From Muribaculaceae bacterium (GTDB taxonomy: Bacteria > Bacteroidota > Bacteroidia > Bacteroidales > Muribaculaceae), in NCBI GenBank assembly GCA_029062005.1, contig JAIDQZ010000118.1, positions 1-51,280 of the forward strand: a DNA stretch of 51,280 bases. Reading direction: 5' to 3'. The notes beneath the pieces are model-generated. The model was given only the letters and a program-made list of their open reading frames with translations. It made no database searches and was not told where the DNA came from. The position numbers and the translations under genes are program-made. Of this stretch, positions 34,998-43,684 are shown piece after piece. Position 1 is the first letter of the stretch, and every line of letters starts with the position of its first letter.

Positions 34998-36567
34998 ATT
35001 GCTGACTTCCGTACTTTGCGGTCTTGTCGGTATCACGACGGTGGCGGTAGCTGATCCGACGCGCCCTAAACTTGTGGTGGGCATAATGGTTGATCAGCTT
35101 CGCACAGACTATATAGATTTTCTCAGCACCCGCTTTGGAAAGGAAGGCTTCAATCTGCTGAAGAATCGTGGACTTTATCTCAAGGATGTCGACTATAATG
35201 TCAAGGATCTTGATGTGGTAAGTTCTACAGCAATTGTCTATACCGGCAATTATGCGCCATCATCCGGGATTCCATCGGAAAAGGTGTATGATCCTGCTTC
35301 CAAGTATCCTCTTCCTGTGCTTCATGAACCGGGAACACTCGGAAACTTTACCAATGAGACTTACAGTCCTGCTGCCCTCCGGCTCTCTACATTGAGCGAT
35401 GAACTGGCTGTGGACGGTGTAGGGCTCGGAGCCATCTACAGTCTGTCGCCTGATCCGATGCAGGCTATAATCATGGCGGGACATGGAGGAAGCGGTGCGT
35501 TCTGGATCTCGGATGAAAACGGAAAGTGGGCGACTACAACATTCTACAAGGAAATACCGGCCACCATATCGCAGCGCAATTATCTTAAACCTCTCTCTGA
35601 GCGGCTTGACACGATGGTGTGGACACCGAGCCGCCCCCTCGACAGCTACGACGGAGTTCCGGCTCAAAAAAAGTATTTCCCTTTCCGCCATGCCTTTCCG
35701 AAAAAATCCGTCGACAGATTTACTAATTATAAGGAATCTGCCCTTGTAAATACGGAAGTCACTGATGTAGCTATAGATTACCTGACACACCTCCAGCTCG
35801 GTCAGCGCGGAGATGTCATAGACATGCTGAATATCGGCTACACCGTGGCTCCCTACAAGCATTCAGCCGATGGCGACCTGCGTCTGGAGATGCAGGACAG
35901 CTATATGCGTCTGGATGCCCAGCTCGGTCGTCTGCTGAAAGCGATCAATGAAAGTGTGGGTCTCGACAATACTTTTATTTTCCTCGTCTCTACCGGATAT
36001 TTTGATGATTCGGCTGAAGATGAGGCGCGTTACCGTATACCTACCGGAAACTTTTCCATGAAGCGCGCTGTGTCGCTTCTTAACTCGTTTCTGAGTGCCA
36101 AGCATGGAAACGATCAGTATGTGGACGGAAGTTTCCGCAATATGATTTATCTTGATCACAAGACTCTTGAACGCCATAGTCTCGATCTTGCTGATGTGAG
36201 GCGTGATGCACGTGATTTCCTCGTGCAGATGAGCGGGGTTGCTGATGTCAAATCCCTCACTGACATAGTAGGTGAAACTACTCCTGAGTTAAGGCGAATA
36301 AGCCGCGGTCTTGATCCAAAAAGTGCCGGCGACCTGCGCCTCGAATTTGCGCCCGGATGGACAGTCAACGATGACGTGAGGCTTCCGGTGCTGACATGGC
36401 AGGTGAGGGAAGGAAATCCGGCCACACCGGCTTTCATGATGGGCGCAGGCATACCGGTGAAGGTGGAGACACGTGAGGTAAATGCCACTTCACTGGCTCC
36501 CACAATTTGCTCCGTCATGCGCATAAGGAGTCCCAACGGAGCCTTCGACAAGCCTCTCATGTGGTAA
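34990..36567 (+). CDS. alkaline-phosphatase-superfamily protein lacking expected metal ligands
   Basis: The protein has 525 residues with a signal peptide ending near AVAD. The start of the fold matches PafA-type phosphatases: KLVVGIMVDQLRTDY, with the first metal-site aspartate, and DVVSSTAIVYTGNYAPSSGI around the nucleophile position. The later metal motifs are altered. LNIGYTVAPYKHSADGD stands where T-D-x-x-x-H is expected. VSTGYFDDSAEDEARYRIPTG stands where S-T-D-H-G is expected. The enzyme may be inactive or use another chemistry. I recall similar Bacteroides proteins with STGY at this place, so this looks like a conserved subgroup. It lies between DUF4105 and secA. Confidence 0.72.
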   Translation: MNRLLTSVLCGLVGITTVAVADPTRPKLVVGIMVDQLRTDYIDFLSTRFGKEGFNLLKNRGLYLKDVDYNVKDLDVVSSTAIVYTGNYAPSSGIPSEKVYDPASKYPLPVLHEPGTLGNFTNETYSPAALRLSTLSDELAVDGVGLGAIYSLSPDPMQAIIMAGHGGSGAFWISDENGKWATTTFYKEIPATISQRNYLKPLSERLDTMVWTPSRPLDSYDGVPAQKKYFPFRHAFPKKSVDRFTNYKESALVNTEVTDVAIDYLTHLQLGQRGDVIDMLNIGYTVAPYKHSADGDLRLEMQDSYMRLDAQLGRLLKAINESVGLDNTFIFLVSTGYFDDSAEDEARYRIPTGNFSMKRAVSLLNSFLSAKHGNDQYVDGSFRNMIYLDHKTLERHSLDLADVRRDARDFLVQMSGVADVKSLTDIVGETTPELRRISRGLDPKSAGDLRLEFAPGWTVNDDVRLPVLTWQVREGNPATPAFMMGAGIPVKVETREVNATSLAPTICSVMRIRSPNGAFDKPLMW

Positions 36568-36572
36568 ATAAA

Positions 36573-36621
36573 AGATTATGCATTGTTAATTATGCATTAT
36601 GAATTTTTTTAACTATCTTTG
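36573..36621 (+). promoter_or_regulatory. AT-rich repeat and -7 box before secA
   Basis: Repeats of TTATGCATT and AATTATGCATTATGAATT fill 36573-36606. TATCTTTG (36614-36621) fits the -7 consensus, 36 bases before the secA ATG. No TTTG is seen at the proper distance, so the -33 element is unclear. Confidence 0.5.
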
Positions 36622-36657
36622 CACCTTAAAAAGAAAATAATTTAAATTCTCATTAAA

Positions 36658-39600
36658 ATGGGATTCAGCAATATACTTAAATCAATTTTCGGCGACCAGA
36701 GCGAACGTGCTGTGCGTCCACTCTGGGCTCGCCTTCAGAAAGAAATAAATCCTATATCAGAGCAGATAAAGGATATTTCCAACGATGAACTCCGCGATAG
36801 AATTAATGTTATCCGCGATGATATCCGCGGTGAGGCCAGGACCTATAAGGACAAAATGGCTGACATCCGCGCCCAGATCGAGACAATGGAGTTTGACAAG
36901 CGTGAGCCATACTGGAAGGAGATTGACTCCCTGAAGGAGGATATGTACAAGATGTATGCGCGCAAGCTTGACGCGGCTCTTCCCGAAGTGTTTGCCGTCA
37001 TCAAGGAGACCGCACGACGTTTCGCAAGCAATGATGTCATAGAGGTGAAGGCTGATGATTTCGACCGTGAACTGGCCGCACAAGGAAAGGACTTCATTTC
37101 TATCGACGGCGACAAGGCAATCTATAAGACTTCATGGATCGCCGGCGGCAACGAGATGAAGTGGGATATGGTGCACTATGATGTCCAGCTCATTGGCGGC
37201 ATGGTGCTTCACGGTATCCTTCAGGGCGACAAGACCTCAAACAACATTGCAGAGATGGCTACCGGTGAGGGTAAGACCCTGGTGGCTACGCTCCCGGTGT
37301 TCCTCAACGCACTTACGGGTGAGGGCGTGCATGTTGTGACTGTAAATGACTACCTTGCCAAGCGAGACTCGGAATGGATGGGTCCGCTTTATGAATTCCA
37401 CGGACTGTCGGTAGCTTGTATCGACAAGACCGAGCCCAATTCTCCCGAACGCCGTGCCGCCTATCGCTGCGACATAACTTTCGGTACGAACAATGAATTC
37501 GGCTTTGACTATCTGCGCGATAACATGGCTACTCAGATCAATGATCTCGTGCAGCGTGACGATCACTATTATGCGATTGTCGATGAGACAGACTCCGTGC
37601 TTATTGACGATGCCAGAACGCCGTTGATTATTTCTGGTCCCATACCTAAGGGTGATGACCAGATGTTCAATGAGTTTAAGCCCAATGTGGAAAAAGTTGT
37701 CAATGCCCAGCGAAAGCAGGCACAGGCGCTTCTCCTTGAAGCGAAAGACAAGATTGCAGCCGCTATGAGCGGAGATCCTGAGAAGATCAAGAAATTCGAT
37801 AAGGGCGATGGAAAGAAACCTCTTACAGCGCAGGAACTTCTCGAAGACGGCGGGCTCGCGCTCTTCCGTGTGTATAAGAGCCTTCCGAAGCATGGTCCGC
37901 TTATCCGCTATCTCAGCGAAGAGGGAATCAAGCCGATACTTCTCAAGACCGAGGAAAAATATATGCAGGACAACAATAGGGAAATGCCCGTTGCTGTCGA
38001 ACCGTTATACTTTGTGGTGGATGAAAAGAACCATAGCATCGAGCTGACGGATAAAGGTATTCAGGTGCTGACAGATACGACTCAGGACCCTCATTTCTTC
38101 GTTCTCCCCGATATCACCACCCAGCTTGCAGAGGTAGACAATATGAATGCTTCAGATGAGGAAAAGCATCAGAAGAAAGATGAACTTCTGCAGGAATACA
38201 GTGTGAAGTCGGAACGTGTTCATACCGTCAACCAGCTTCTGAAGGCATACACACTCTTCGACAAGGATATCGAGTATGTGATCGATGACAACAAGATCAA
38301 GATTGTCGATGAGCAGACCGGTAGAATCATGGAGGGCAGACGTTATTCCGACGGTCTGCATCAGGCTATAGAGGCTAAGGAGGGAGTCAAGGTAGAGGCT
38401 GCCACCCAGACTTATGCAACCATTACGCTGCAGAATTATTTCCGCATGTATCGCAAGCTTGCCGGCATGACCGGTACGGCTATGACCGAGGCAGGCGAGT
38501 TCTATGACATCTATAAGATGGAGGTCGTGGAAATCCCGACCAACCGTCCCGTGATTCGTAACGATCAGAAAGACCGTGTCTACCGCACCAAGAAGGATAA
38601 ATACAATGCAGTGATCAAAGAGGTTGAGGATATGGTGGCACAAGGGCGTCCTGTGCTTGTGGGCACTACCTCTGTCGAGATTTCCGAACTTCTCAGCCGT
38701 ATGCTGCAGATGCGTAAGATTCCGCATCAGGTGCTGAATGCAAAGCTGCACCAGAAGGAGGCGGATATCGTGGCACAGGCAGGCAAGACTGGAACAGTGA
38801 CCATTGCGACAAACATGGCGGGTCGTGGTACTGACATCAAGCTTCCACCGGAGGTAAAGGAAGCCGGTGGTCTCGCCATCATCGGCACAGAGCGCCATGA
38901 ATCACGTCGTGTCGACCGCCAGCTTCGTGGTCGTGCCGGTCGTCAGGGTGACCCGGGCAGCTCCGTATTCTTCGTTTCTTTTGAAGACAACCTCATGCGT
39001 CTTTTTGCCGGCGAGAGGATCTTCAAGATGCTTGACAAGATGGGCTTTGAGGAAGGCGAGATGCTTGAGTCAAAGATGCTGACCTCCTCTATCGAGAAAG
39101 CTCAGAAGAGAGTGGAGGAAAATAACTTCGGCATACGTAAGCGCCTTGTGGAATATGACGATGTGATGAACGCGCAGCGTACAGCAATCTACAGCAAGCG
39201 TCAGAATGCATTGAAGGGCGAGAGAATAGGCACAGATATAGCCAATATGATCTTCGACACCGCTCAGAGCATTGCTGACATGGGATATGATTTCACCGAC
39301 TTCACTATGGAAGTGCGCAAGACTCTTGCTATCGAGCCTCCTTTCGGCGAGGAGGAATATCGGAAGGCGGATAAGAATGAAATAACAAACCGTCTTGCTG
39401 ACGAAGCTCTTGCTACATATTACCGTAACCGCGACAAGATAGCGGCAGCAGCAATGCCGTATATAAAGGAGTTTGTCGAAGAAAGAGGTGCATCAGGAGT
39501 CGTGGGTGTGCCAGTGACCGATGGCAGAAGATTCTTCAATATCCGCTGCGATCTCAAGGAAGCATATGACAATGAGTGCCGTCCTATCGTAAAGGGCTGG

Positions 39601-40182
39601 GAGAAGGCGGTGCTTCTTCAGGCTATAGACAATGCATGGCAGGAACAGCTTCGCGAGCTCGATGAGCTCCGCAAGTCGGTGCAGAACGCCAGCTATGAGC
39701 AGAAAGATCCGCTTGTGATATATAAGCTTGAGGCATATGGTCTTTGGAAAAACATGCTTGAGGAGATGAATTCAAAGGCGGTAGCTACTTTGATGCGCGG
39801 AAAGCTTGCCGCTCCTGACTATGAGGAGGCAAAAGCTATGCGCGAGGCGCAGATGGCAGCTCAGGCTGCAAAGGCTCAGGCAGAGGCAGCCCAGGCTCAG
39901 GCTATGCAGGCACATCGCAACGCGCAGGCAGCCACATACACGCGCACTCAGGAAATACGTCAGGAATACGGAGCACCGGCAGGTGCAAATCCGTATGCCA
40001 ACTATTCGACTACGAGGGAGACTTACGAGGGCGAAAATGCCCAGCGTCAGGCTGCCCAGAGTGTCAACCGCCAGCAGCCGGCGCGTCAGCCTATGAAGGC
40101 TCAGCCAAAAGTGGGACGCAATGATCCATGTCCCTGCGGAAGCGGAAAGAAATATAAGAATTGTCACGGTAAGAACATGTGA
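36658..40182 (+). CDS. secA: preprotein translocase ATPase SecA
   Basis: SecA drives proteins through the SecYEG channel with ATP. The protein has 1174 residues, long as in other Bacteroidetes. The Walker A motif ATGEGKT is at about 201-207. The DEVD-like motor region ([21 protein letters not shown]), [11 protein letters not shown] and [21 protein letters not shown] follow. After the scaffold, an alanine/glutamine-rich linker (about residues 1065-1150) leads to a SEC-C zinc motif [14 protein letters not shown]. An insertion near residues 355-400 ([18 protein letters not shown]) is typical of the phylum. The stop codon overlaps the next start (TGATG). Confidence 0.97.
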   Translation: MGFSNILKSIFGDQSERAVRPLWARLQKEINPISEQIKDISNDELRDRINVIRDDIRGEARTYKDKMADIRAQIETMEFDKREPYWKEIDSLKEDMYKMYARKLDAALPEVFAVIKETARRFASNDVIEVKADDFDRELAAQGKDFISIDGDKAIYKTSWIAGGNEMKWDMVHYDVQLIGGMVLHGILQGDKTSNNIAEMATGEGKTLVATLPVFLNALTGEGVHVVTVNDYLAKRDSEWMGPLYEFHGLSVACIDKTEPNSPERRAAYRCDITFGTNNEFGFDYLRDNMATQINDLVQRDDHYYAIVDETDSVLIDDARTPLIISGPIPKGDDQMFNEFKPNVEKVVNAQRKQAQALLLEAKDKIAAAMSGDPEKIKKFDKGDGKKPLTAQELLEDGGLALFRVYKSLPKHGPLIRYLSEEGIKPILLKTEEKYMQDNNREMPVAVEPLYFVVDEKNHSIELTDKGIQVLTDTTQDPHFFVLPDITTQLAEVDNMNASDEEKHQKKDELLQEYSVKSERVHTVNQLLKAYTLFDKDIEYVIDDNKIKIVDEQTGRIMEGRRYSDGLHQAIEAKEGVKVEAATQTYATITLQNYFRMYRKLAGMTGTAMTEAGEFYDIYKMEVVEIPTNRPVIRNDQKDRVYRTKKDKYNAVIKEVEDMVAQGRPVLVGTTSVEISELLSRMLQMRKIPHQVLNAKLHQKEADIVAQAGKTGTVTIATNMAGRGTDIKLPPEVKEAGGLAIIGTERHESRRVDRQLRGRAGRQGDPGSSVFFVSFEDNLMRLFAGERIFKMLDKMGFEEGEMLESKMLTSSIEKAQKRVEENNFGIRKRLVEYDDVMNAQRTAIYSKRQNALKGERIGTDIANMIFDTAQSIADMGYDFTDFTMEVRKTLAIEPPFGEEEYRKADKNEITNRLADEALATYYRNRDKIAAAAMPYIKEFVEERGASGVVGVPVTDGRRFFNIRCDLKEAYDNECRPIVKGWEKAVLLQAIDNAWQEQLRELDELRKSVQNASYEQKDPLVIYKLEAYGLWKNMLEEMNSKAVATLMRGKLAAPDYEEAKAMREAQMAAQAAKAQAEAAQAQAMQAHRNAQAATYTRTQEIRQEYGAPAGANPYANYSTTRETYEGENAQRQAAQSVNRQQPARQPMKAQPKVGRNDPCPCGSGKKYKNCHGKNM

Positions 40183-40763
40183 TGATGGAAAAAGAGTATT
40201 ATATTGTAGTAAATGATAACCGTGAGGGTCCGTTTTCATTGGCACAGCTTGCGGAAAGAGGCATAGAACCTTCCACCTTGGTCTGGACTGCCGGCCTGGC
40301 AGACTGGACCAGGGCGGATGCCATCCCGGAACTTTCGACGTTACTGCAGAATCAGACAGCTGCTTACAATGAAGAGTCGGCATTTGGAGCCTATGCCCGT
40401 CCGGAAGAGCCGGTGCAAGGTCATTATCAATCCGGAAATCCATATGGCTCATCATATCAGACAAACGGATTTCAGAGACATAATATCCCGGCGCCGTCGA
40501 CCAACTGGAAGACTCTTTCCATTGTAGCGACTGTATGCGGATTCCTGTTTTCATGCATAGGAGGAATTATCGGCATTTTTGCTATCGTGCAGGCAAACAA
40601 GGCTGAAAATGCAATGAGGTATGGTGACGACTTCACTGCATCCAACAGCTGGTCGACTTGCAAGACCCTCTGCATCATCTCTTTTGTGCTCACTGCACTT
40701 GGACTTGTGTTCAATATTATATATATCCTGGGATTGGCTAAACTGAGTCTCGACCTAATATAA
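40182..40763 (+). CDS. GYF-domain membrane protein coupled to secA (first)
   Basis: The protein has about 193 residues. An N-terminal GYF_2 domain (YYIVVNDNREGPFSLAQLAERGI, TLVWTAGLADWTRADAIPEL) is followed by a glutamine/proline/tyrosine-rich linker. Two membrane segments (about 108-130 and 150-178) sit in a DUF4190-like region (IVATVCGFLFSCIGGIIGIFAIV). GYF domains bind proline-rich peptides. The ATG at 40182 shares its A with the secA stop, so translation is probably coupled; a GTG one codon earlier is possible. Its role near SecA is unknown. Confidence 0.78.
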   Translation: MMEKEYYIVVNDNREGPFSLAQLAERGIEPSTLVWTAGLADWTRADAIPELSTLLQNQTAAYNEESAFGAYARPEEPVQGHYQSGNPYGSSYQTNGFQRHNIPAPSTNWKTLSIVATVCGFLFSCIGGIIGIFAIVQANKAENAMRYGDDFTASNSWSTCKTLCIISFVLTALGLVFNIIYILGLAKLSLDLI

Positions 40764-40771
40764 AGCAAGTG

Positions 40772-41197
40772 ATGAAGTATTTCGCGATGATAGGCGGGAG
40801 GCAGATCGGTCCCATGGAAATAGATGATATGGTGAAGGAAGGGGTGCGCCCCGACACATATGTCTGGTGCAAGCAGATGGAAGACTGGATGCCAGCCGGA
40901 GATGTGCCTGACATATGCAGATATTTCCGTCAGCGTCTTGCAGGGGTACTTCCCTCGATGACAGCTGATGCATCCGGCGGACAGTCAGATATGTCGGCTG
41001 CCCTGGAAGCTGAGCAGGAGGAACTGATCAATCAATTGCCTCCTATGGCTCGTGGAATAGTAAGGAAGTCCGGCATACGTCTCACCAAGGAAAATTTTCC
41101 GGAGCATGACCGGACGCATGTGCCAAAATTACTTCCGGTCATCCTTTACATCTTATGCGTAATAGTGATATTAATAGGATTCCTGATCAATTTCTGA
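40772..41197 (+). CDS. GYF-domain membrane protein (second)
   Basis: The protein has 141 residues. A GYF_2 domain (KYFAMIGGRQIGPMEIDDMVKEGVR, TYVWCKQMEDWMPAGDVPDI) is followed by a hydrophilic middle and one C-terminal membrane segment (LLPVILYILCVIVILIGFLI). The membrane segment would leave nearly all of the protein in the cytoplasm if the C-terminus crosses out. It begins 8 bases after the first GYF gene. The stop codon lies inside the stem of a terminator. Confidence 0.75.
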   Translation: MKYFAMIGGRQIGPMEIDDMVKEGVRPDTYVWCKQMEDWMPAGDVPDICRYFRQRLAGVLPSMTADASGGQSDMSAALEAEQEELINQLPPMARGIVRKSGIRLTKENFPEHDRTHVPKLLPVILYILCVIVILIGFLINF

Positions 41198-41215
41198 TCA
41201 GGAATTATTTTTTAT
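41179..41215 (+). terminator. intrinsic terminator of the secA-GYF unit
   Basis: ATTCCTGATCA (41179-41189) and TGATCAGGAAT (41195-41205) form a perfect 11-base stem around a 5-base loop, followed by TATTTTTTATATG. The stop codon of the second GYF gene is the first three bases of the right arm. Confidence 0.85.
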
Positions 41216-41218
41216 ATG

Positions 41219-41252
41219 CAAAAAAGGAGAGCCGCTCACACAGCGACTCTCC
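41219..41252 (-). terminator. intrinsic terminator of the DUF4250 transcript
   Basis: On the minus strand GGAGAGTCGCT pairs with AGCGGCTCTCC (11 positions, with a single G-T wobble) around GTGTG, and six T follow. It faces the DUF4250 gene 150 bases upstream on the minus strand. Confidence 0.8.
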
Positions 41253-41298
41253 CTCACGATTCCACTATAAACTATATCTAACTAAACTTAAAACCGCA

Positions 41299-41358
41299 TT
41301 ACACTTTCTCACGAAACCGGAATGCTTCGCCATATTGCTTTTTGTATAAGTCAAACAT
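41299..41358 (-). CDS. possible 19-residue micro-ORF downstream of DUF4250
   Basis: Between the DUF4250 stop and the terminator, the minus strand reads MFDLYKKQYGEAFRFREKV and a stop. A second tiny frame of 16 codons overlaps its start by ATGTTTGA-type overlap. The peptide is charged and could form a helix, but nothing confirms translation. Confidence 0.2.
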   Translation of the reverse strand: MFDLYKKQYGEAFRFREKV

Positions 41359-41403
41359 TTTCGTATGCCAAATGGTTGGCTTTTTCACTGCTTTTTAACA
41401 TTA

Positions 41404-41583
41404 TTAACGAAACTGACGTATGTCAGGAAGCCATTCGAAGCCCGCACACTCCATCATAGCCTTCAATTTATTCTCATCAAGCCCATAGGAGGAGCAGAAG
41501 TCCTCAAGTGTCCGGTATTCGTCGCGGAGCTTCATGTTGACGAAACTCATCAGCATTACAGGGTCTTTTGGTAAAATTTCCAT
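41404..41583 (-). CDS. DUF4250 family small protein
   Basis: The encoded protein has 59 residues, beginning MEILPKDPVMLMSFVNMKL and continuing RDEYRTLEDFCSSYGLDEN. This matches the short DUF4250 family, whose signature is LPKDPVMLLSxVNxKLRDxY. The family is common in Bacteroidales and Firmicutes; its function is unknown. The start ATG at 41583 is divergent from the Ntn hydrolase gene. The terminator at 41219-41252 ends this transcript, leaving a 150-base downstream tract. I see no good minus-strand promoter box in the short divergent gap. Confidence 0.85.
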   Translation of the reverse strand: MEILPKDPVMLMSFVNMKLRDEYRTLEDFCSSYGLDENKLKAMMECAGFEWLPDIRQFR

Positions 41584-41606
41584 AACTGTTTATTTTGGAT
41601 TGATTA

Positions 41607-41638
41607 TTTGGCGTAATGAAGTTTTTTTAGTAACTTCG
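41607..41638 (+). promoter_or_regulatory. promoter of the Ntn hydrolase gene, probably leaderless
   Basis: TTTG (41607-41610), 20 bases, then TAACTTCG (41631-41638). The ATG is at 41644, only 5 bases after the box, so transcription would begin at or next to the start codon. The same TAACTTCG box at the same spacing drives DUF3467, where the leader is long. Confidence 0.8.
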
Positions 41639-41643
41639 CAACA

Positions 41644-42774
41644 ATGAAAAAACAACTTGCAATATTGATTTGTTTTGCGTCAGGATTCTTCTCTACAGCT
41701 TTTGCGTGCACAAGCGCCATCATAGGAGCAGAGTTAAATCCTTATGGCAGACCGTTGCTCTGGAAGCATCGTGACACATCTTCCATCGACAATAAGGTGG
41801 AATATGTAGCTCCGGGTCCGGAAGGATATGGCTATACAGGACTCTTCAATGCTTCAGACAGCAGGCTCAGCGAATGCTGGACCGGTTTCAACACTGAGGG
41901 ATTCGCCATCATGAATACAGCTTCCTATAATATAAAGGACGACAACGTGCCTGAGAAAGATATGGATAAGGAGGGATTCGTGATGACGAAGGCATTGCGC
42001 TGCTGCGTCACTGTCGATGACTTTGCAAGACTCCTCGACTCGCTTCCGCGTCCCATGGGGGTGGAGGCTAATTTCGGAGTGATTGATGCTACCGGTTCCG
42101 GCGCTTATTTCGAGACAAACAACAACTCATATATAAGGGTCAATCTTGAAGACTCTCCTGATCATATGCTCGTACGCACCAACTACAGCCATTATGGTCG
42201 TCCGGATGAGGGCTACGGATTCGTCAGGGAGGCTAATGCACTCCATTTCCTCAGACCCGCTGCTGAAAAAAAGGAAATAACTCCGGAATTCCTTACCGAG
42301 AAACTGTCCAGAACTTTCTATCACAGTATGTTTGAGAGAGATATGGCTGAAGGTGTTGACGACGGATGGATCATAGATCAGGACTTCATTCCCCGTTTTA
42401 AGTCATGTGCCACTATCGTCATTGAGGGCTGTAAACCATCGACTGATGAAGCAGGCATGAAAAAAGCTGGTAAGGAATATGTAATGTGGACAGGACTTGG
42501 TTATCCGCCGTGTGCCGACATATATCCTGTCACTGAAGGTCCGCAGGGAGTGCATCCCGATCTCAGGGGCATTCAGCCTGACGGGCATTCAAAAGCCTCG
42601 GATATTTCAAAGCGGCGTCGGGATGAGGTGTTTCCGAAGCATTACGGCAACGGCGACAAATATATTAGGCTTTCACGGCTCCGCAATCCGGAAGGTACCG
42701 GATATCTTCAGACCATTCCCGCTCAAAATCTTGAGGTCTATAGGAAATTTCGCTGTCTTGATTCCGCCGACTGA
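41644..42774 (+). CDS. exported Ntn hydrolase, C45/linear amide hydrolase type
   Basis: The protein has 376 residues. Signal peptide cleavage after AFA would leave C22 (CTSAIIG) as the first residue, and an N-terminal cysteine is the nucleophile of this fold. The following block (RPLLWKHRDTSSIDN, ECWTGFNTEGFAIMNTASYN) and FGVIDATGSGAYFET match the C45 peptidase and linear amide C-N hydrolase group. These enzymes cleave amide bonds in penicillins, bile-acid conjugates or similar compounds. The substrate here is not known. A lipoprotein reading of FAC is less likely because the lipobox is poor. The gene has its own promoter. Confidence 0.8.
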   Translation: MKKQLAILICFASGFFSTAFACTSAIIGAELNPYGRPLLWKHRDTSSIDNKVEYVAPGPEGYGYTGLFNASDSRLSECWTGFNTEGFAIMNTASYNIKDDNVPEKDMDKEGFVMTKALRCCVTVDDFARLLDSLPRPMGVEANFGVIDATGSGAYFETNNNSYIRVNLEDSPDHMLVRTNYSHYGRPDEGYGFVREANALHFLRPAAEKKEITPEFLTEKLSRTFYHSMFERDMAEGVDDGWIIDQDFIPRFKSCATIVIEGCKPSTDEAGMKKAGKEYVMWTGLGYPPCADIYPVTEGPQGVHPDLRGIQPDGHSKASDISKRRRDEVFPKHYGNGDKYIRLSRLRNPEGTGYLQTIPAQNLEVYRKFRCLDSAD

Positions 42775-42782
42775 TCTTGAAG

Positions 42783-43256
42783 ATGCTAAAAATGGATGAT
42801 CCTCAACCTTTTAAAGTAAGAAAAAGTGTAGTCTTCAAGACATTGTTATTCACCCCTTCAGCAGGATGGATTATATGGATAGCGATGGCTGCAGGCATTG
42901 TGCTTCTCACGATTGGTTGTTTCGTGGATATACGTTTCCTGATAATAGGACTTATAGTGAGCCTGACATTTGTACCGGTCATGTCATTTTTCGTATATGT
43001 CGGATATATGTCTTCCTCAAAAAGGGTAGTAAATCTTTTACCACATACTATTGAACGCATTGAAGACGGATACCTTATACGGATCTTCAGCCATGCTGAC
43101 AAAGGAGATGATGGTGAAAATGAAGATACATGGGTAGAAACGGGCAGGATTTCCTTGTCAGACTCAAATGTGGTCAGGAAAGAGTCAACTCCGGATTACG
43201 AAGTGGTCTTATTCAAGGATTCTTACCCCGTGATTCTATATATACCAAAATTTTAG
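42783..43256 (+). CDS. small membrane protein of unknown function
   Basis: The protein has 157 residues starting at MLKMDDPQPF; a TTG two codons earlier is less likely. Two membrane segments (WIIWIAMAAGIVLLTIGCFV and LIIGLIVSLTFVPVMSFFVYV) lie in the first half. A soluble C-terminal domain of about 85 residues has alternating strands (HTIERIEDGYLIRIFS, WVETGRISLSD, YEVVLFKDSYPVILYIP). The layout resembles YcxB-like proteins, but I would not assign the family. It begins 8 bases after the Ntn hydrolase stop and ends 3 bases before the thioesterase gene. Confidence 0.72.
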   Translation: MLKMDDPQPFKVRKSVVFKTLLFTPSAGWIIWIAMAAGIVLLTIGCFVDIRFLIIGLIVSLTFVPVMSFFVYVGYMSSSKRVVNLLPHTIERIEDGYLIRIFSHADKGDDGENEDTWVETGRISLSDSNVVRKESTPDYEVVLFKDSYPVILYIPKF

Positions 43257-43259
43257 AAA

Positions 43260-43682
43260 ATGAGAATACTAAAAAATACAAATCGTAAATACTGCTTCAT
43301 CATGGAGATGGAGGTAAGGGACTATGAACTTGATTGCGAGCAGATAGTCAACAATGCCAACTATCTTCACTACATGGAGCATACACGTCATAAATTTTGC
43401 AGCGATGCAGGTCTTTCGTTTGTAGAGATGCATAATCAGGGTATTGATGCTGTTGTAAGAAAAGTGGAGATCGAATATATCTCGTCGCTCAGGGGCAACG
43501 AGACATTCCTGTCGTGCCTGCGGCTTGAGCGCAAGGGTCCACGGTTCATATTCCATCAGGATATAATGCGTCCGGGAGGTGAACTTGTATGTCAGGGACT
43601 GGTCAATGTCGTTGTGCTGAAAAACGGCAAGCTTTCACGAGGAGACGAACTTGCCCGGATATTTGCCAAATATATAAATTGA
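43260..43682 (+). CDS. hotdog-fold acyl-CoA thioesterase (4HBT type)
   Basis: The protein has 140 residues. The hotdog fold signature is VRDYELDCEQIVNNANYLHYMEHTRH, where the Asp-x5-6-Val-Asn-Asn-Ala segment is the active-site region of 4-hydroxybenzoyl-CoA thioesterase relatives. IEYISSLRGNETFLSCLRLERKG and FIFHQDIMRPGGELVCQGLVNVVVL complete the fold. The enzyme is predicted to hydrolyse an acyl-CoA; the substrate is not known. The ATG at 43260 is preferred because homologs carry the short N-terminal strand; an ATG at 43302 is also in frame. Confidence 0.85.
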   Translation: MRILKNTNRKYCFIMEMEVRDYELDCEQIVNNANYLHYMEHTRHKFCSDAGLSFVEMHNQGIDAVVRKVEIEYISSLRGNETFLSCLRLERKGPRFIFHQDIMRPGGELVCQGLVNVVVLKNGKLSRGDELARIFAKYIN

Positions 43683-43684
43683 AG

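Noticed and set aside
39772..40554. Antisense frame spanning the end of secA and the first GYF gene
   Set aside because: It overlaps two well-supported genes in full and has no recognisable features.
41644..41709. Lipoprotein reading of the Ntn hydrolase signal
   Set aside because: The residues before the cysteine (TAFA) fit signal peptidase I better than a lipobox, and the cysteine is expected as nucleophile.
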